This document shows, piece after piece, positions 36,111-47,914 of a stretch of 64,000 nucleotides of DNA. The stretch is taken from the NCBI GenBank assembly GCA_022701365.1, contig JAKUHH010000030.1, positions 1,107 to 65,106 on the forward strand, given 5' to 3'. A program made the translations under genes and the position numbers. Position 1 is the first letter of the stretch, and every line of letters starts with the position of its first letter. The notes under the pieces are model-generated. The model worked only from the letters and a program-made list of their open reading frames with translations, was not told the origin of the DNA and did no database searches. Origin of the DNA: Mycocentrospora acerina. Taxonomy: Eukaryota; Ascomycota; Dothideomycetes; Pleosporales.

Positions 36111-36798
36111 CTCGGTTGTCGTTTAAGATGCTACTCCTTACGCTCTGGGCTGAAAGTGACTTGAAGACAGTTCTCACTGAATCAAATTCGTGTACGAGAT
36201 TATTGTAAGTGGCCCTAAAAAAGTGTGAGGTGGAGCAGGAGATAATGCGGGGAAGGACTCCGCACGCTTGACCGCGATAGATTAACCCTAGCTTAAAAAA
36301 GCGTGTGCGCCAAGCCTTATATCTGAGCATCACAAATAGATGAGCACAAGGTCGGGCGAGAATCAGTTAGCCATCACAATTCGACAAGCCTCGCTAAGAA
36401 GAACCGAATATTATTTATCAGTGCTTCTGGACTCTACTATAGACTTTATTAACATATCGTGTGCTTAAAGAATACAAATTTCTGTCTGAAAGAAAGTTGA
36501 GATCTGGAGTTGTAATCTGTTGTGCTTCAAAGGACCGAAAGATAAATGTTTTGCTGCTACACTTCAGTGAATACATACCGATTTGCAACTTTTAGGTCGA
36601 TCTAAATTGGTAATCACAGAATTCAGTTTACTTACTTGTTCGTGAAATATTGTTAATAGACGAGACCATAGCGGTGATCATGTGAAAGTGTTCAAGCGGC
36701 GATAGTGAGGCCATTGTTTCAACTTTCTTGCGCTAGCATCAATTCTCGATAGCGTGAACTCAAAATTCCGAAATCGCGGAACATACGGAATGATTCAT
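36111..36798. promoter_or_regulatory. Promoter of regulator 1 with palindrome TTCCGAAATCGCGGAA
   Basis: 688 bp between regulator 1 and the 3' end of the hydrolase. TTCCGAAATCGCGGAA sits at 36766-36781 (CCG-N6-CGG), followed by a further CGGAA half site at 36786. If bound by regulator 1 this would be autoregulation; the site is also only 18 bp from the hydrolase stop codon. Confidence 0.5.
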
Positions 36799-38266
36799 TT
36801 ACAAACGCTCAGCTCGTATTCGCTTTCGGCCTTGCCCGCATTGGTCCCACATTTCTAAAATGATTCTGCCGAGGTTATATGCTTGTACCGAAGTGAATTA
36901 GCTTAAACTTTCATACTTGACATGGAGAGAATTGGTTGAGATACTCACCTAACTCGCAAGGATGAGTCATAGGGATCTAAGACGTGTTAGTAAGTCGAGC
37001 TGCTATTTCAATTGTTGACATGAGGGGCAGTCAAAATTCTTACCAAATGGCCAGCTGTGCCTATAACTTCTACACGCCCAGGAGGCTTGCAGATGGATTC
37101 AATCCATTCTCGGTCTTTCATAGGACTACATTAAAATTAAGGCGTGATCTTTCGACATGATGGACTGTATGATAAGACTACATACATCACCATACTCTTT
37201 TCACCCAAAATGAAGTAGTGAATATGCTGGGAGGCTGCCAATAATTCTGGAAGCTGAGGAAACGGAGCAGCTAAGTAGGTTGCCTGTAAAATAGTATTTG
37301 CATTTGTTACAATTTTAGTGTTCAGAAGTATGCACTTACCGCTTCTTGTTCTTTTGGTGTTTTCAATTTTCTTCGGCGGGTTTCATTTTCTTCGACCTCT
37401 ATTGTACTATGATCCTAATCCAGATGTTATTTCGAGTATTTACGTCTGAAAAGGGTATTTTACAATATGTATTGATAAAACCTCAGGATGCCAATCAGCG
37501 AACCCTTTGTTCGCCTTGAAGGATTTCTTAACGCTCTCTCTGACCATCGATTAGAAATCTCCTGGAACTGAAATGAAATACTTACAAATTATCCCAACTG
37601 TCTCTTCTCTTCATTGCGCGCTTCGCAGTCCTTGCATCCTGTGATTCCATTCGGAACAGAATAGGATCCACATATATGGTTGCAATAAAAGCATTTGGGT
37701 TAATCGAGTGTGCATGACACCTGTAGAACTAATTACTATAGTGCCAATATCAAAGTAGCAAATAGAAACTTACAAGATTCCCCCTCCAAACGAATGTCCG
37801 ATTCCGATGACGGGTTGTTCAACCTTTAGATCTTTTAATACAGCGAGTATGTCTCTTGATTGATCAGGCCAGTATGCTAGAGATTAAAGAAACTCATCAG
37901 AGGCGTCTGTTGATATCGTGGGAAACAGGTAAGCTCACATTCTTCTGTTAAGCGCTTCGCATTTAGCAACCAACTTTCTCCATGGTTCGTAGCATCCAAC
38001 GCAAGAATCCTTTTCACGCATCCTTTTGATCTCACTAAATTCAAAAGACGTGTGATTGTTGGTTCCCACAGCATCTTATTAAATGAAGTCCCGTGAGTAA
38101 AGATTAAGGTTATACCAGAAGGGTCGCTTTTCTGCACGACATAATCGTCGACTGCGATTTCGAGTCGTTCATCTGGACTTCTAATCGTAGAAAGGGATCT
38201 TGGGTGTGAAGCTTTGAGGACGTGTGTAATTTTGGCATAGTTTGGCATTAAGTTGGTTACATTCAT
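36799..38266 (-). CDS. Alpha/beta hydrolase, nine exons
   Basis: Exons 38266-37939, 37876-37774, 37720-37586, 37539-37464, 37414-37340, 37283-37186, 37125-37044, 36976-36949 and 36881-36799 sum to 1008 nt, 335 residues, with all phases matching. The oxyanion region is TFTHGTSFN (about 61-69), ALDATNHGES follows, the nucleophile is Ser138 in GHSFGGG, and the base His lies in GTAGHL near 290. The fold is that of the esterase/thioesterase-like hydrolases seen in fungal metabolic clusters together with acyl-CoA ligases, some of them peroxisomal. This one ends in ERL, which is not a standard PTS1, so its location is open. Likely role: hydrolysis of an ester, lactone or thioester in the same pathway. 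Confidence 0.84.
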
Positions 38267-38697
38267 GATGATTTGCAATGGCTTGACCTAATGTCGAGGG
38301 AGGGAGACAGTAGGAAATATGATGGGGCGTGTTCTTTTTTGAAGCTTACATACGTAATCAACGTTTGATGCATTTCCGTGAGGTTCCCACCGTTCGGAAC
38401 TATGTGGGCCGCAACCACGTGAGATGTAAGTTCCGAACAAGAGAGATGACGGACATCACGGCTTATCATGGGTTCCGCCATAGCAAAGCCCGAAAAGAAG
38501 AGCCGAGGCAAAACATGTGCCCAGAAAGTAATTTTACACGTCTAATGTTTTGCTTATTCTGTTTTTGGACGTTATTGTGCAGAACTGTGTATTTACTAAG
38601 CGAATTTTTGTAGTATCTAGCAAGTACTCGAATATATTGCAGTTTAAGATTGAATCACTGTAAACTTATTCCAACACATTTCCCACTTTAAGAACTC
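38267..38697. promoter_or_regulatory. Hydrolase promoter with half-matching palindrome
   Basis: 431 bp between the hydrolase start and the aldehyde dehydrogenase stop. TTCCCACCGTTCGGAA at 38384-38399 matches the cluster palindrome except for C in place of G in the left arm, about 118 bp before the ATG. A GTTCCGAAC string follows near 38431 and a CCACGTGAG box near 38415. Confidence 0.45.
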
Positions 38698-40541
38698 CTA
38701 GAGTTTGGCATCCATTAATCTATGTTGTTATTAGATCATTTCAACGACGTATCAATTTGCTTGACCGGTACTTACTTGATATGTATGCTCTTTGCATTCA
38801 TGTATGATAGTAAACTATCCTTTCCTAACTCGTGACCGTACCCACTTTGCTTTATGCCGCCAAAAGGGGTGTTTAATTCTGGCAGGAAGGGTGAGTTGAT
38901 AGCGACTCCGCCAGATTGCATTTTCGATGACAACCGAAGCGCGCGATTGATATCTGAGGTATAAATACATGCTTTCGATTTATCAGTTCAGTCAAGATAT
39001 TAGATACGAAGGAAATGAATTGAGACTTACCTGCGAGGCCATATTCTGTCTCGTTGGCAAGTTTCACCGCCTCTTCTTCGGTTTTGAACGTTTTGATAGT
39101 CAACACTGGGCCAAAAATCTCCTCTGTCCAGATCTTTGAATCGCGCGCCGGATTGAAGAAAATTGTCGGTTGAATGAACGCTCCTCTTTGTCCAATTCGT
39201 GATCCCCCAGTCATCAACTGAGCGGATTTCTTGCCTTCTTCGATGTATGCCATAATTTTTTGAAACTGCTGCTGGTCTACAACTGGCCCATGTTGGGTTT
39301 GAGCATCCAAGGGATTCATTCCCATACGAGCTGATGCACTCTCGAACAGTTCAACTAGGGATGCGCAGAAAGTCTTGGAAATTTTCTCTTCTACGAGGAC
39401 GCGGGAAGCGGCTATTACATGTGAGCAATAGATATTCGTTGTAGTTCTCGTAACGTACCGACGCAAATTTGGCCAGAATTGGCTAGAAAGCCACCACCCA
39501 CTCTGATGATTGTCAGAAACACGTCAGGTTGATATTGAGGTCAGCAGTAACCCACCCGCCTATTGCATCATCTATAGATGCATCAGCAAATACTACGGCT
39601 GGTGACTTTCCTCCAAGCTCTAATGTAACCTTTTTCAGGTTACTCTGAGCGGCTACCTGTTGTATTTTCCTTCCTACATCTGCAGATCCTGTAAAACTGA
39701 TTTTCGATATCTTTCTGTGTGATGCGAGTAGTGATCCGGTCAGACCATCGCCAGTGACGAACTGCACAACTCCAGGAGGAAATCCCGCATCTGCGAATAA
39801 AGCTCCCAAGGCAAGCGCACCTAGGGGTGACTTCTCTGAAGATTTAAAAATAAACTGAATTAAAAGTTACTTCCAAAATCTCTAGTAGGGTTTACTGCTG
39901 GCGGATATCAACTTACACAATTTCCTGCAGCTAACGCCGGTGCCATCTTCCAACCCACGTACATGAACGTCGAATTCCAAGAAGCAATTCCAGCACAAAC
40001 TCCAATAGGTTCATATCTTACAATCTTGTAAAACCCGTTATCTTCCACATACGATCTACCCTCAATCTTGTCCGCCCAGCCGGCATAGTCTGCATACCAA
40101 AGACAATCAGTCTTGGATCTTATCTGTTACCCAAAACAAAACTTACATCGAAAAACTTCAACCATGTGTCTGATGTCAAACTGAAGTATTCCAGTGATAG
40201 GTCGACCAGTAGGTAAAGATTCAAGGTAAGCCAGTTTATCAGCATTTAATTCCATTAATGCGGCCACACGAAGAAGACATGCTGCTCGCTCAGAGCCACT
40301 GAATTTAGACCACGGTCCAGTCTGATAGGCCGCAACAGCTACATGGCAAGCCTTGTCAATGTCTTCCTCGCTTGCTGCATGTATTTCGTTGGTGATGTGC
40401 GAGTCATCAAAAGGATTATGCAAGGTAAGTCTCTTTGCGGCGATTGATTCAACGTACTAAATAGAAATTAGATGATAGGATTTTCCGATCGAACTATCTA
40501 CTCACTGAATTATCAATAAACAGTCTTGTAGGCAGTTCCAT
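38698..40541 (-). CDS. Peroxisomal aldehyde dehydrogenase, NAD(P)-dependent
   Basis: Eight exons: 40541-40506, 40456-40147, 40089-39917, 39854-39556, 39502-39459, 39411-39031, 38953-38776 and 38719-38698; 480 residues. ASWNSTF (cofactor site, near 145), FTGSADVG (near 227), catalytic base Glu252 in LELGGKSP and nucleophile Cys286 in NSGQIC are all present with normal spacing. The exon 4 donor at 39555 is placed to keep the frame into VGGGFLANSGQIC. The last exon is 22 nt and adds LMDAKL; AKL is a canonical PTS1, so the enzyme should be imported into peroxisomes. It would oxidise an aldehyde released there to the acid that the SKL ligase could activate. Divergent from the small barrel protein. 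Confidence 0.88.
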
Positions 40542-40885
40542 GCTCTATAAACTGATCTTTTTTGATAAATACTAAAATGTCCAACCAATTAACCTCGAAA
40601 TCTTTTACGAATTAGCATCTACGATCATCAACGTCTATGAATAGTCATATATGAATTTCCAAAATATCTCGGGTCCGGGTTGAATGCGGGGTATAGAGTG
40701 ACCAACCAAATAGCGGAATAAATCGCGGAACAGATGTGGCGGAGGGAAGCTAACAATCGCTTCCACGTAATTCGACTTAGATACAAGCATAGTCATGTCA
40801 CTGCTATTCATCATAATAGAGCTACGACTCCGATTTCTTTGCTTATGAATCTCCGTGGACTCATTTTTCGAAAACATTACAAATT
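40542..40885. promoter_or_regulatory. Divergent promoter of aldehyde dehydrogenase and small barrel protein
   Basis: 344 bp shared by two opposite start codons. CGGAATAAATCGCGGAA at 40714-40730 carries two related half sites; its complement contains TTCCGCGATT, as in the palindrome at 45876. Confidence 0.5.
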
Positions 40886-41486
40886 ATGTCTCTTTCTAAA
40901 GTAATTACAGAACTTGTTGAGATACCTTTGGATGTGTCTTTTTCTGAATTTCTTCACATATTCCAAATACAACTACTGCCATTTCTTTTGAGGGAGAAAG
41001 GCGTTAAATCTGTGCGAACTGGTGCGTAATAGATTTACTCGGATCTCACAAAACGTAACAGTCTCGCAAGGCAAGAAAGTGAATTCCTCGGACGAAATAA
41101 CGCATGCTTGGGCCGTCTCATTCACCGAATGGGACAGTCTCGAATCTCACGCCAAATTCGTTCAAAACCCGGATTCAGCCTCATTTTTTTCGACACTCGA
41201 CAAAATGACTAGAGGCCCGCCTACAATTGATCACTATGCATTTGAAAATTTGGAAGAATTTACCAAATCGGACACGGCCCGTGTCACCATTTCTCGTAGA
41301 AAGAATGATCGCGTTGTGGAGGCCGGAATGACTGCAGCGAAGAGTTTAGATAATGAGGAGGTTCACTGCTCCTTTGTGGCTGGTAATCCGGACAATGTAA
41401 ACGGCCCAGCCTCGAGGGAACGTGGAGAGAGATCATTTGATGTGAAGTGGTACAGTTATGAGCGGAAAGAGATGCCGCGGCTATGA
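40886..41486 (+). CDS. Small dimeric alpha/beta-barrel protein (monooxygenase- or stress-barrel-like)
   Basis: Exons 40886-41021 and 41062-41486 (40-nt intron with GTGCGT and AACAG) encode 186 residues. Residues 1-110 have the order strand, FLHIFQIQLLPFLLR helix, strand (SVRTV), a THAWAVSFTEWDSLESHAKFV strand-helix unit and a final strand (TIDHYAFENL), as in ABM or stress-responsive A/B-barrel domains. The rest is polar, possibly disordered. Such proteins are small cofactor-free oxygenases, isomerases or accessory proteins; no catalytic residues can be assigned. The family call is by fold pattern only. Confidence 0.62.
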
Positions 41487-41801
41487 ATGAAAAGAAGAGG
41501 TCTATCGTCAATAAACTTACAACTTTAAAATTCTATATAATTCATGAATATGATTTCATAATGTGATGAGTGGTAATCCAAACTTAGCTAGCCTATGCGG
41601 CCCCCAATAAGTGGTTCCGCAGATCGGAACTATGGCGGAACGGAATCTCTAACCGGCGTGCCGCATCATTGATATTGCATATTCACAAGGGGAAGTGGGT
41701 CAAGAGAGTTGGGGCTGCAGAATCATTTCTCGGATGTTGAGATAAATACGGATGCTTGTATCTTCTCTTATCAAATTAAAATCGAGTTTTCAACACACAA
41801 C
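41487..41801. promoter_or_regulatory. FAD monooxygenase promoter with palindrome TTCCGCAGATCGGAA
   Basis: 315 bp. TTCCGCAGATCGGAA (CCG-N5-CGG) lies at 41615-41629, about 173 bp before the ATG, followed by GGCGGAACGGAA at 41633-41645, two more half sites. Confidence 0.6.
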
Positions 41802-43279
41802 ATGAAGGCAACAACAAGTCTCCAAGTTATCGTCGTAGGTGCTGGTATGGGTGGACTTGGAACTGCTATATCTTTGAGAAGAGCTGGCCATAATGTCATC
41901 GTGTTGGAGCAAGCACCGGATTTTGTGGAAGTAAGTAGTTTTTCGCAATCTGTTCTCGTCCTATATTCCACAAGCGGACACAACCTAAAGCCACTAGATT
42001 GTTTTAAAACTAACTTTTGTGAAATCCAAAGATCGGAGCAGGTGTTCAAGTACCCCCGAATGCCTCACGAGAGCTGATACGATGGGGCCTGAAAGCTCAG
42101 ATGGATTCTATCGCTTCACAACCCGATAAAATCAACTATCGAAGTTGGGAAACGGGTAAAGCACTGGGATATACCGACCTTGACAACGTCGGTCAGCGTT
42201 TTGGAGCTCCTTACTGGCAAGTCTTCCGGCCTGATTATCACAGGGTTCTTCTTCAGGCTGCACAGCGAAGTGGAGCGCAAGTCCGAAAATCAAGTGAAGT
42301 GGTAACCTACTTGCCTGACGAAGGAACCGTCGTCTTGGCCGATGGAACGCGATTCAAAGGCGATTTAGTTATTGCTGCAGATGGTGTAAAGAGCATTGCT
42401 CGAAAGGCACTAGGTATTGTGACAGAACCCCACGAAACTGGAGACACATGTTTCCGAGTAGTCATCCCGGCCGAGAAACTACTAGCAGATCCAGATCTTG
42501 CAATTTTGAGCACACGCCCAGGATTTGAGCAATGGCTGGGTCCAGATCATCACATTATAGGGTATGTATCTTCAACAGCCTTTTTGAAAACAGACCTGAA
42601 CGAGGAACAGGTACAATGTCTCCAAGGAGAAATTTTTCAACTTACTGATGGTCATTCCCGACGATCGTTCAATGGTAGGTTACAAAGCTCCATCGACTGC
42701 AACTGAGGTCAAGAAAGCTTTTGCTGGATGGAATCCGCTGTAAGTTGCGATCTGCGAAATGAATCTAGTAAATGCGATGGCTGATACAAGCACAGTGTAG
42801 ATAAGTTGCTTTCATTTCTTCCAGAAGATGTAGAAAGGTGGCGATTGATTGATCTTCCACCTATCAATGAGTGGATTCACCCAAGTAATAAATTGATCTT
42901 GCTCGGCGATTCAATCCACGCAACCCTACCTTATTTAGCGCAAGGCGCTGCGATGGCTATAGAAGATGCTTCCGCACTTGGCACAGTTTTGTCGCACCTC
43001 AATAATATTGACGAGCTTCCTGAATTACTCAAACTTTACCAAACCATACGTATGAGCCGCGTACACACGATACAACGAGGTTCTTGGACGAATCGATTCT
43101 TCATTCATATGGGTAAAGGTCCAATGCTCGATATGAGAACTCAAATTTTCGCAGTGGGTGATTATAATGGAAGCCCCAATTTGATGGCGAACACCCTGTT
43201 TACCGATTGGCTGTATTCTTATGACGCTGCAGTTGAGGCGGAGAGAGGTTGGGCACGGACTCATAAGTCAAATCTGTAA
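41802..43279 (+). CDS. FAD-dependent monooxygenase (salicylate-hydroxylase-like)
   Basis: Exons 41802-41930, 42032-42561, 42611-42739 and 42796-43279 give 423 residues. The N-terminal Rossmann motif VVGAGMGGLGTAISLRRAG lies at residues 11-29; DLVIAADGVKS (the DG motif) near 155; GDSIHATLPYLAQGAAMAIED (FAD ribityl/pyrophosphate site) near 320. The intron 2 splice restores HHIIGYNVSKEKFFNLLMVIPDD. Class A flavoprotein monooxygenases of this type hydroxylate aromatic acids with NAD(P)H and O2, sometimes with loss of carboxylate. The C-terminus SNL is at best a non-standard PTS1. Convergent with the P450. Confidence 0.9.
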
Positions 43280-43875
43280 AGTTAAGCCTTATTCAAGTCG
43301 TTGTTTACAGGCAATGAAAAAATAATTGTTCTTAATATAATTGAAGTTCATCAATTTTCCCCCCCCCAATTGAAGGCTATAGCAAATCGATTAATGCAGT
43401 TGATTCTTTCAATGAGCAGAAAAGCTTTACGATTCCTCGATGCGTTTATTTATTTTATTTTCTTCTTTTTTCAGTCATTCATTTCAATACCCAAACACGA
43501 CTTGACATGGGAAACTATATAATTTGCCATCTTCACGTGTGTAGCAGAGACTAGTAAACTTGAACACACAGAAGATATATACTGTTATATCTTGTCATCT
43601 ATCAGATAATATATCGTAGGCCCTTTTCGGCTTGCATAATACAATGGGATAGAGCTACTCCCTAATACTATCGGCCAACATAGACAATATACCACGTGTA
43701 TCAGCACGTGAGTATCTGGTATCCATTGAATCTCTATTTCCTCAACATTTGTAAAAACACACTATTCACCCACTTGCAATTTTTATCATGAAATGATGCC
43801 TAAAGAGGAATTGATGCCGATGATAATAAATAGGTTCTTTATCCTACGTCTCAGGAATGAGAATCGTTTCCAGTT
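43280..43875. other. Convergent intergenic region
   Basis: 3' flanks of the monooxygenase and P450. A run of nine C at 43361-43369 is the only oddity. A CCACGTG..CACGTGAG pair lies near 43692-43710. No gene seen. Confidence 0.5.
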
Positions 43876-45606
43876 TCAAATCGATTCGGCCCGTCGTTTA
43901 ATCCGTACATGAAAGTTTGACTGTTTGACGAACCAAGCGTTGTGTAATTTCCAATCACTATCTTTCTTTGCAAAATTCACCTGGGAAAGTATCTTAGTAA
44001 AGAGGAGAAAGATCGGTAAAATTCCCTACTCACCTCGTACTGCCGAAATATTGTTGGGACAAGCTTGTACATCTCCAGTAGGCTTATATTCTTACCAATA
44101 CAAGTCCTAGCACCCATACCAAACGAGAAGAGGGCACTATTCATTTCTGTTCGGTTCTCCACGGATGCCGTCAACCACCTCTCAGGACGAAATATATCAG
44201 GATCAGTGCCGAAAATCGACTCTTTTGCATGAATGGCTCGAGCTGTAGTGCCAACTATAGTTCCAGCAGGAATGAAAAATTCTCCAGTGTCAAGACCAGT
44301 AGCGGGAACGATCCGTTCTAATGGTAGTCCGACTGAAGGATGCATTCTAAGAGACTCCTGAATGACCGCAGTAAGATAAGGGAGATTGCGTGCTTGTTCC
44401 CAGGACACAATTTCTGACTGAGGTCCGAGATCACTATTTTCAAGTTCGCAAAGAAGACTTTTCAAACTTGCAGGGCTCTTCAGGAGGAAATAGAATACTG
44501 CTCGCAGAGTTATTGCAGTGGTATCTGCTCCAGCGAAAATATTTGCTACTGTGAGAGCAAGTACGCGCTGGTCGCTAATGAACCCTGGATCCTTCTTGTT
44601 GGCTTCCAGAAATCTATCAAGAAAATCTCTACGGAGCTGTGATTTTGTCTGCTCTACTTGTGAATTTGGTCTAGTATTTTTCTCAAGTCGAGCTGCCATT
44701 CTTGCTTTTGCAAAACTAGCAACTGGTGAACTAGTGTCAATGAGTCCATTATCGTTCAACCATAGCAGTACAGGATTTTTGAGAAACAAGCGATCAAGCC
44801 AGGGTATTTGTCCAATCTATTGATTGATCAGTACGACACAGTGGACTTTACTTGACAGACTTACAACTGCAAAATAATTCAATAGGCGCTCTAGAGTTCC
44901 AATGATCCCTTCAATGTCCTTTCCTTGATCTATAAAACCTAATCTTTTCGAGAATGTGAGTTCTCCAATGACATCGAACGCATAGTAATGGAGCCACGTC
45001 CCAAAATCTGCGACTCCATCGTCTCCTAGCGTGCCAGCAAATCTTTGATCTATCTGTTTAACAAATGCTTCAATTGTAGAATCGACAAGAGGCTCAAATT
45101 GCACCAAGGTACTCATTGCATAAGCGTTTGCTACAGAGCGACGAAGCTTCGAGTGAAACTTCTCATCAGTAGTATTAAAAAGACTAAGAAGTGGTTTCCC
45201 GTTTGCAACGTTTTGCTGTACTGGATAAAAGTCGGACTTACAAATCTCAGGTCAGTCATGGAATTGTATATTCAAATCAAAACATAACTGTTTGGCTTAC
45301 CTTTATGTAGCCTGCGTTGAGTCCATAAATTTTCTTCACTACACTCCAATCTGCGACGAGAATCGTCTTCGGACCTATGCGCACTAGATCCCCATATTTT
45401 TCATGAAGTCTTAAATGAGTAAGTTCCGGGCGGCGATAAAAAACAAGTAAAAACCGCCATATATCGGTGTAAGCCGCAAGTGTTGGGCCTGGGATTTTGT
45501 TAAGCCCGTGACCAAATTTGTTGTATAATCCATGCGTGATAGTTGCAGCCAACAGGACCAGGGAAATTGCCCAAACGTTCAAAGCTAAAAAAAATCCAAG
45601 TATCAT
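43876..45606 (-). CDS. Cytochrome P450 monooxygenase
   Basis: Exons 45606-45301, 45236-44865, 44816-44034 and 43980-43876 encode 521 residues. A membrane anchor (residues 1-25) is followed by the proline-rich hinge KIPGPTLAA; AGADTT of helix I is at 321-326, ExxR as ESLR at 380-383, FRPERW near 435 and the heme loop FSFGMGARTCIG with Cys465. It is an ER-bound class II enzyme using NADPH-P450 reductase. The sequence style is that of the pisatin-demethylase/benzoate-hydroxylase group of fungal P450s acting on aromatic compounds; assignment to a CYP family needs a database. It shares a divergent promoter with the acyl-CoA dehydrogenase. Confidence 0.9.
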
Positions 45607-46100
45607 AGCTATGAGCTCGAATATTCATGAAATGTTTTTTGACGATGGATGATTGAGATAAGCTGCTTGGTGCGTAATCGAACGTCTTGTTGGTTTCAAC
45701 GTGGTCATTTCTTTCCAAGAATCAGTTCAAAAAAAAGTCGAGACAAAGTGATAGATGATTTTGATTTTAATCTGAATCCGAATATTGAATAAAAAATTGT
45801 CCCCGCATAAGAGAGTTCATCGCTTGTTCCGCGTGTCCTTCCACGCTGGAAGCGCAGGTTACAATTCCGAGCCGGTTCCGCGATTCGGAATTACCCCAAA
45901 GAGCAAAGCTGAGAAAATAGGACATACCCTAACCCCAGCATTCCCATACAGCAGCGGAAAACGGTAACCGGAACGCTCTTGGGAAATTCTTGGGTCTTAC
46001 CGGCTTGTCAATCTGATCAAATCAGGTCATAAGCATCTTGCATTTGTTACCTCTGCGCTTCGGCTACAACCCTGACATCTCTCACTTATTTCTTCCGATT
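45607..46100. promoter_or_regulatory. Divergent P450/acyl-CoA dehydrogenase promoter with TTCCGCGATTCGGAA
   Basis: 494 bp. TTCCGCGATTCGGAA (CCG-N5-CGG) lies at 45876-45890, preceded by TTCCGAGCCGG and GTTCCGCG strings from 45827 on and followed by GCGGAAAACGGTAACCGGAAC at about 45954. This is the densest group of half sites in the window. Confidence 0.65.
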
Positions 46101-47914
46101 ATGAGTAATTCCACTTTGCGAGACTCAAAGACATCCGGTTCATGGTACCATGGATCCACAATACCATACGCTGAGCCCCCATGGTCGCGTGGTTCACCAT
46201 CACCTTATTTGCGGGACTCGCATCAGAAGTTGAGAGATGCTATGCGACTGTGGGTGGAAACGGTATTGATTCCAAGTTAAATACTCATAGAGAAAACGTC
46301 ACTCTTACTGATCATACAGAACATAATTCCCTTTGCCTCAACGTGGGAAGAGCAAGAATCTTTACCACAAAATATATACTACAAAGCCGCAGCTGACGGA
46401 ATACTTATGCCCATGGCTGCAGGGAGCTCTATCCCGCATGAGTGGGCTGATAAATTTCCAATCATGGGTGGCGTCAGGGCAGAAGATTGGAACGGTTTCC
46501 ATGATTTTATCATCCACGATGAGCTAAATCGTGTTGGCGGTATTGGGTAAGTAACATTTCCGGGAATTTTATTCCCAAGATAATATGACTCAGCGCTAAT
46601 TTGAAAGTGTCCAAAATGGCTTAATCGGTGGAGTGGTCCGTTTTACGAACTTGAACTCACAAATGCCAAATCTGACTAGTTTGCTGTGTAGACACTGTGC
46701 ATGCCTGCAGTACAAAAGTTTGGCTCTGAACATCTGAGAAAAAAGTACGCTCTCGCTGAAAACACTTTATGATGAAAACTGAGAGAGTTTAGAATTGCTG
46801 CTGATGTCTTGTCCGGCAATAAACGCATTTGTCTGGCCATTACCGAGCCTGATGCTGGTTCCGACGTCGCTGGTATTTTAACGGAAGCCACATTAACTAC
46901 TGACGGTAAACAGTATGTAGTTACCGGGCAAAAGAAAGTAAGAAAAAGGCTGAGCAAATTAATCGAGGGATATTAACTTAATTGTAGTGGATAACGTCTG
47001 GCATGTACGCAGACTATTTCTTAACACTTACCAAAACTTCATTGAATGGCATGACAATGCTTGTAATTCCCAAATCTAAGGGTTTGACTGTACGCCATAT
47101 GAAGATGTCAGGTTCCTCATCTGCTGGAACTGCATTCGTAGATTTTGATGAAGTTCTGGTACCTGTTGAGAATGTTGTTGGAGAGGTGGGTGAAGGCTTA
47201 AAGTGTATTATGTCTAATTTCAATCACGAGGTATGTTCTCCACAGGTCAAGAACTACATTTTGGGTATTAACACTGTGTATAGAGACTATTTATATCCTT
47301 TCAATCCTTGAGATGCTCCAGAATCTGCCTGGAAGACTCAATATCGTAAGCTCTAGTTCATTCGTTTATTAGTCGCCTAGCTGATCATTTAGATATGCTT
47401 CATTCCGAGAGACATTCGGTAAAAAGTTGATAGATCATCGTAAGTGCGAGTATTTTTTTGGCCTGATGTACAATTTCTGATTATTACTAGCCGTCATTCG
47501 CTTCAAGATTGCCAATATGGCTCGAGAAACGGAGGCATTGCAAGCTTGGGTCGAGGTATGAAAACTCTCTGTAACAGCCATCCCTCAAGCTAATCAAAGG
47601 TCCAGTCTATGATATTTCAACTCTCAGAATTGAGTGCATCGGATGCCGAATTGATTCTTGCTGGTCAAATAGCACAACTGAAGGCTCATTCAGGAATTGT
47701 TTTGCAAAACGTAGTACGCGATGCAGTACAAGTCCTTGGCGGAATTGGGTTGACCAGAGGTGGTCGTGGGGAGCGCGTCGAGCGGATATGGAGAGATGTG
47801 AAGGCAATCTCAGTACCCGGTGGAAGTGAGGAGATTATGTTGGATCTTTCAATCAGAAGGGCTATCCGAGCTCAGAGCGTATTAGAGAAAAGTCCTGCAA
47901 AATCATTGCTCTGA
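46101..47914 (+). CDS. Acyl-CoA dehydrogenase
   Basis: Ten exons: 46101-46262, 46320-46546, 46608-46635, 46692-46744, 46793-46937, 46988-47230, 47284-47345, 47393-47439, 47491-47555 and 47600-47914; 1347 nt, 448 residues, all phases consistent. CLAITEPDAGSD (FAD/substrate site) is near residue 170, KKWITSGMYADYF near 205, RETFGKKLIDHP near 325 and the C-terminal signature GGIGLTRGGRGERVERIWRD near 400. The enzyme introduces an alpha,beta double bond in an acyl-CoA, passing electrons to ETF (mitochondria) or, in some fungal types, acting in peroxisomes; no clear PTS1 (ends SLL) or strong presequence is seen. An in-frame ATG at 46038 is an alternative start. Makes sense downstream of the acyl-CoA ligase. 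Confidence 0.88.

Noticed and set aside
38263..38511. Upstream in-register extension of the alpha/beta hydrolase
   Set aside because: The frame there belongs to a different phase and the ATG at 38266 starts the conserved reading; the region carries promoter-type palindromes instead.
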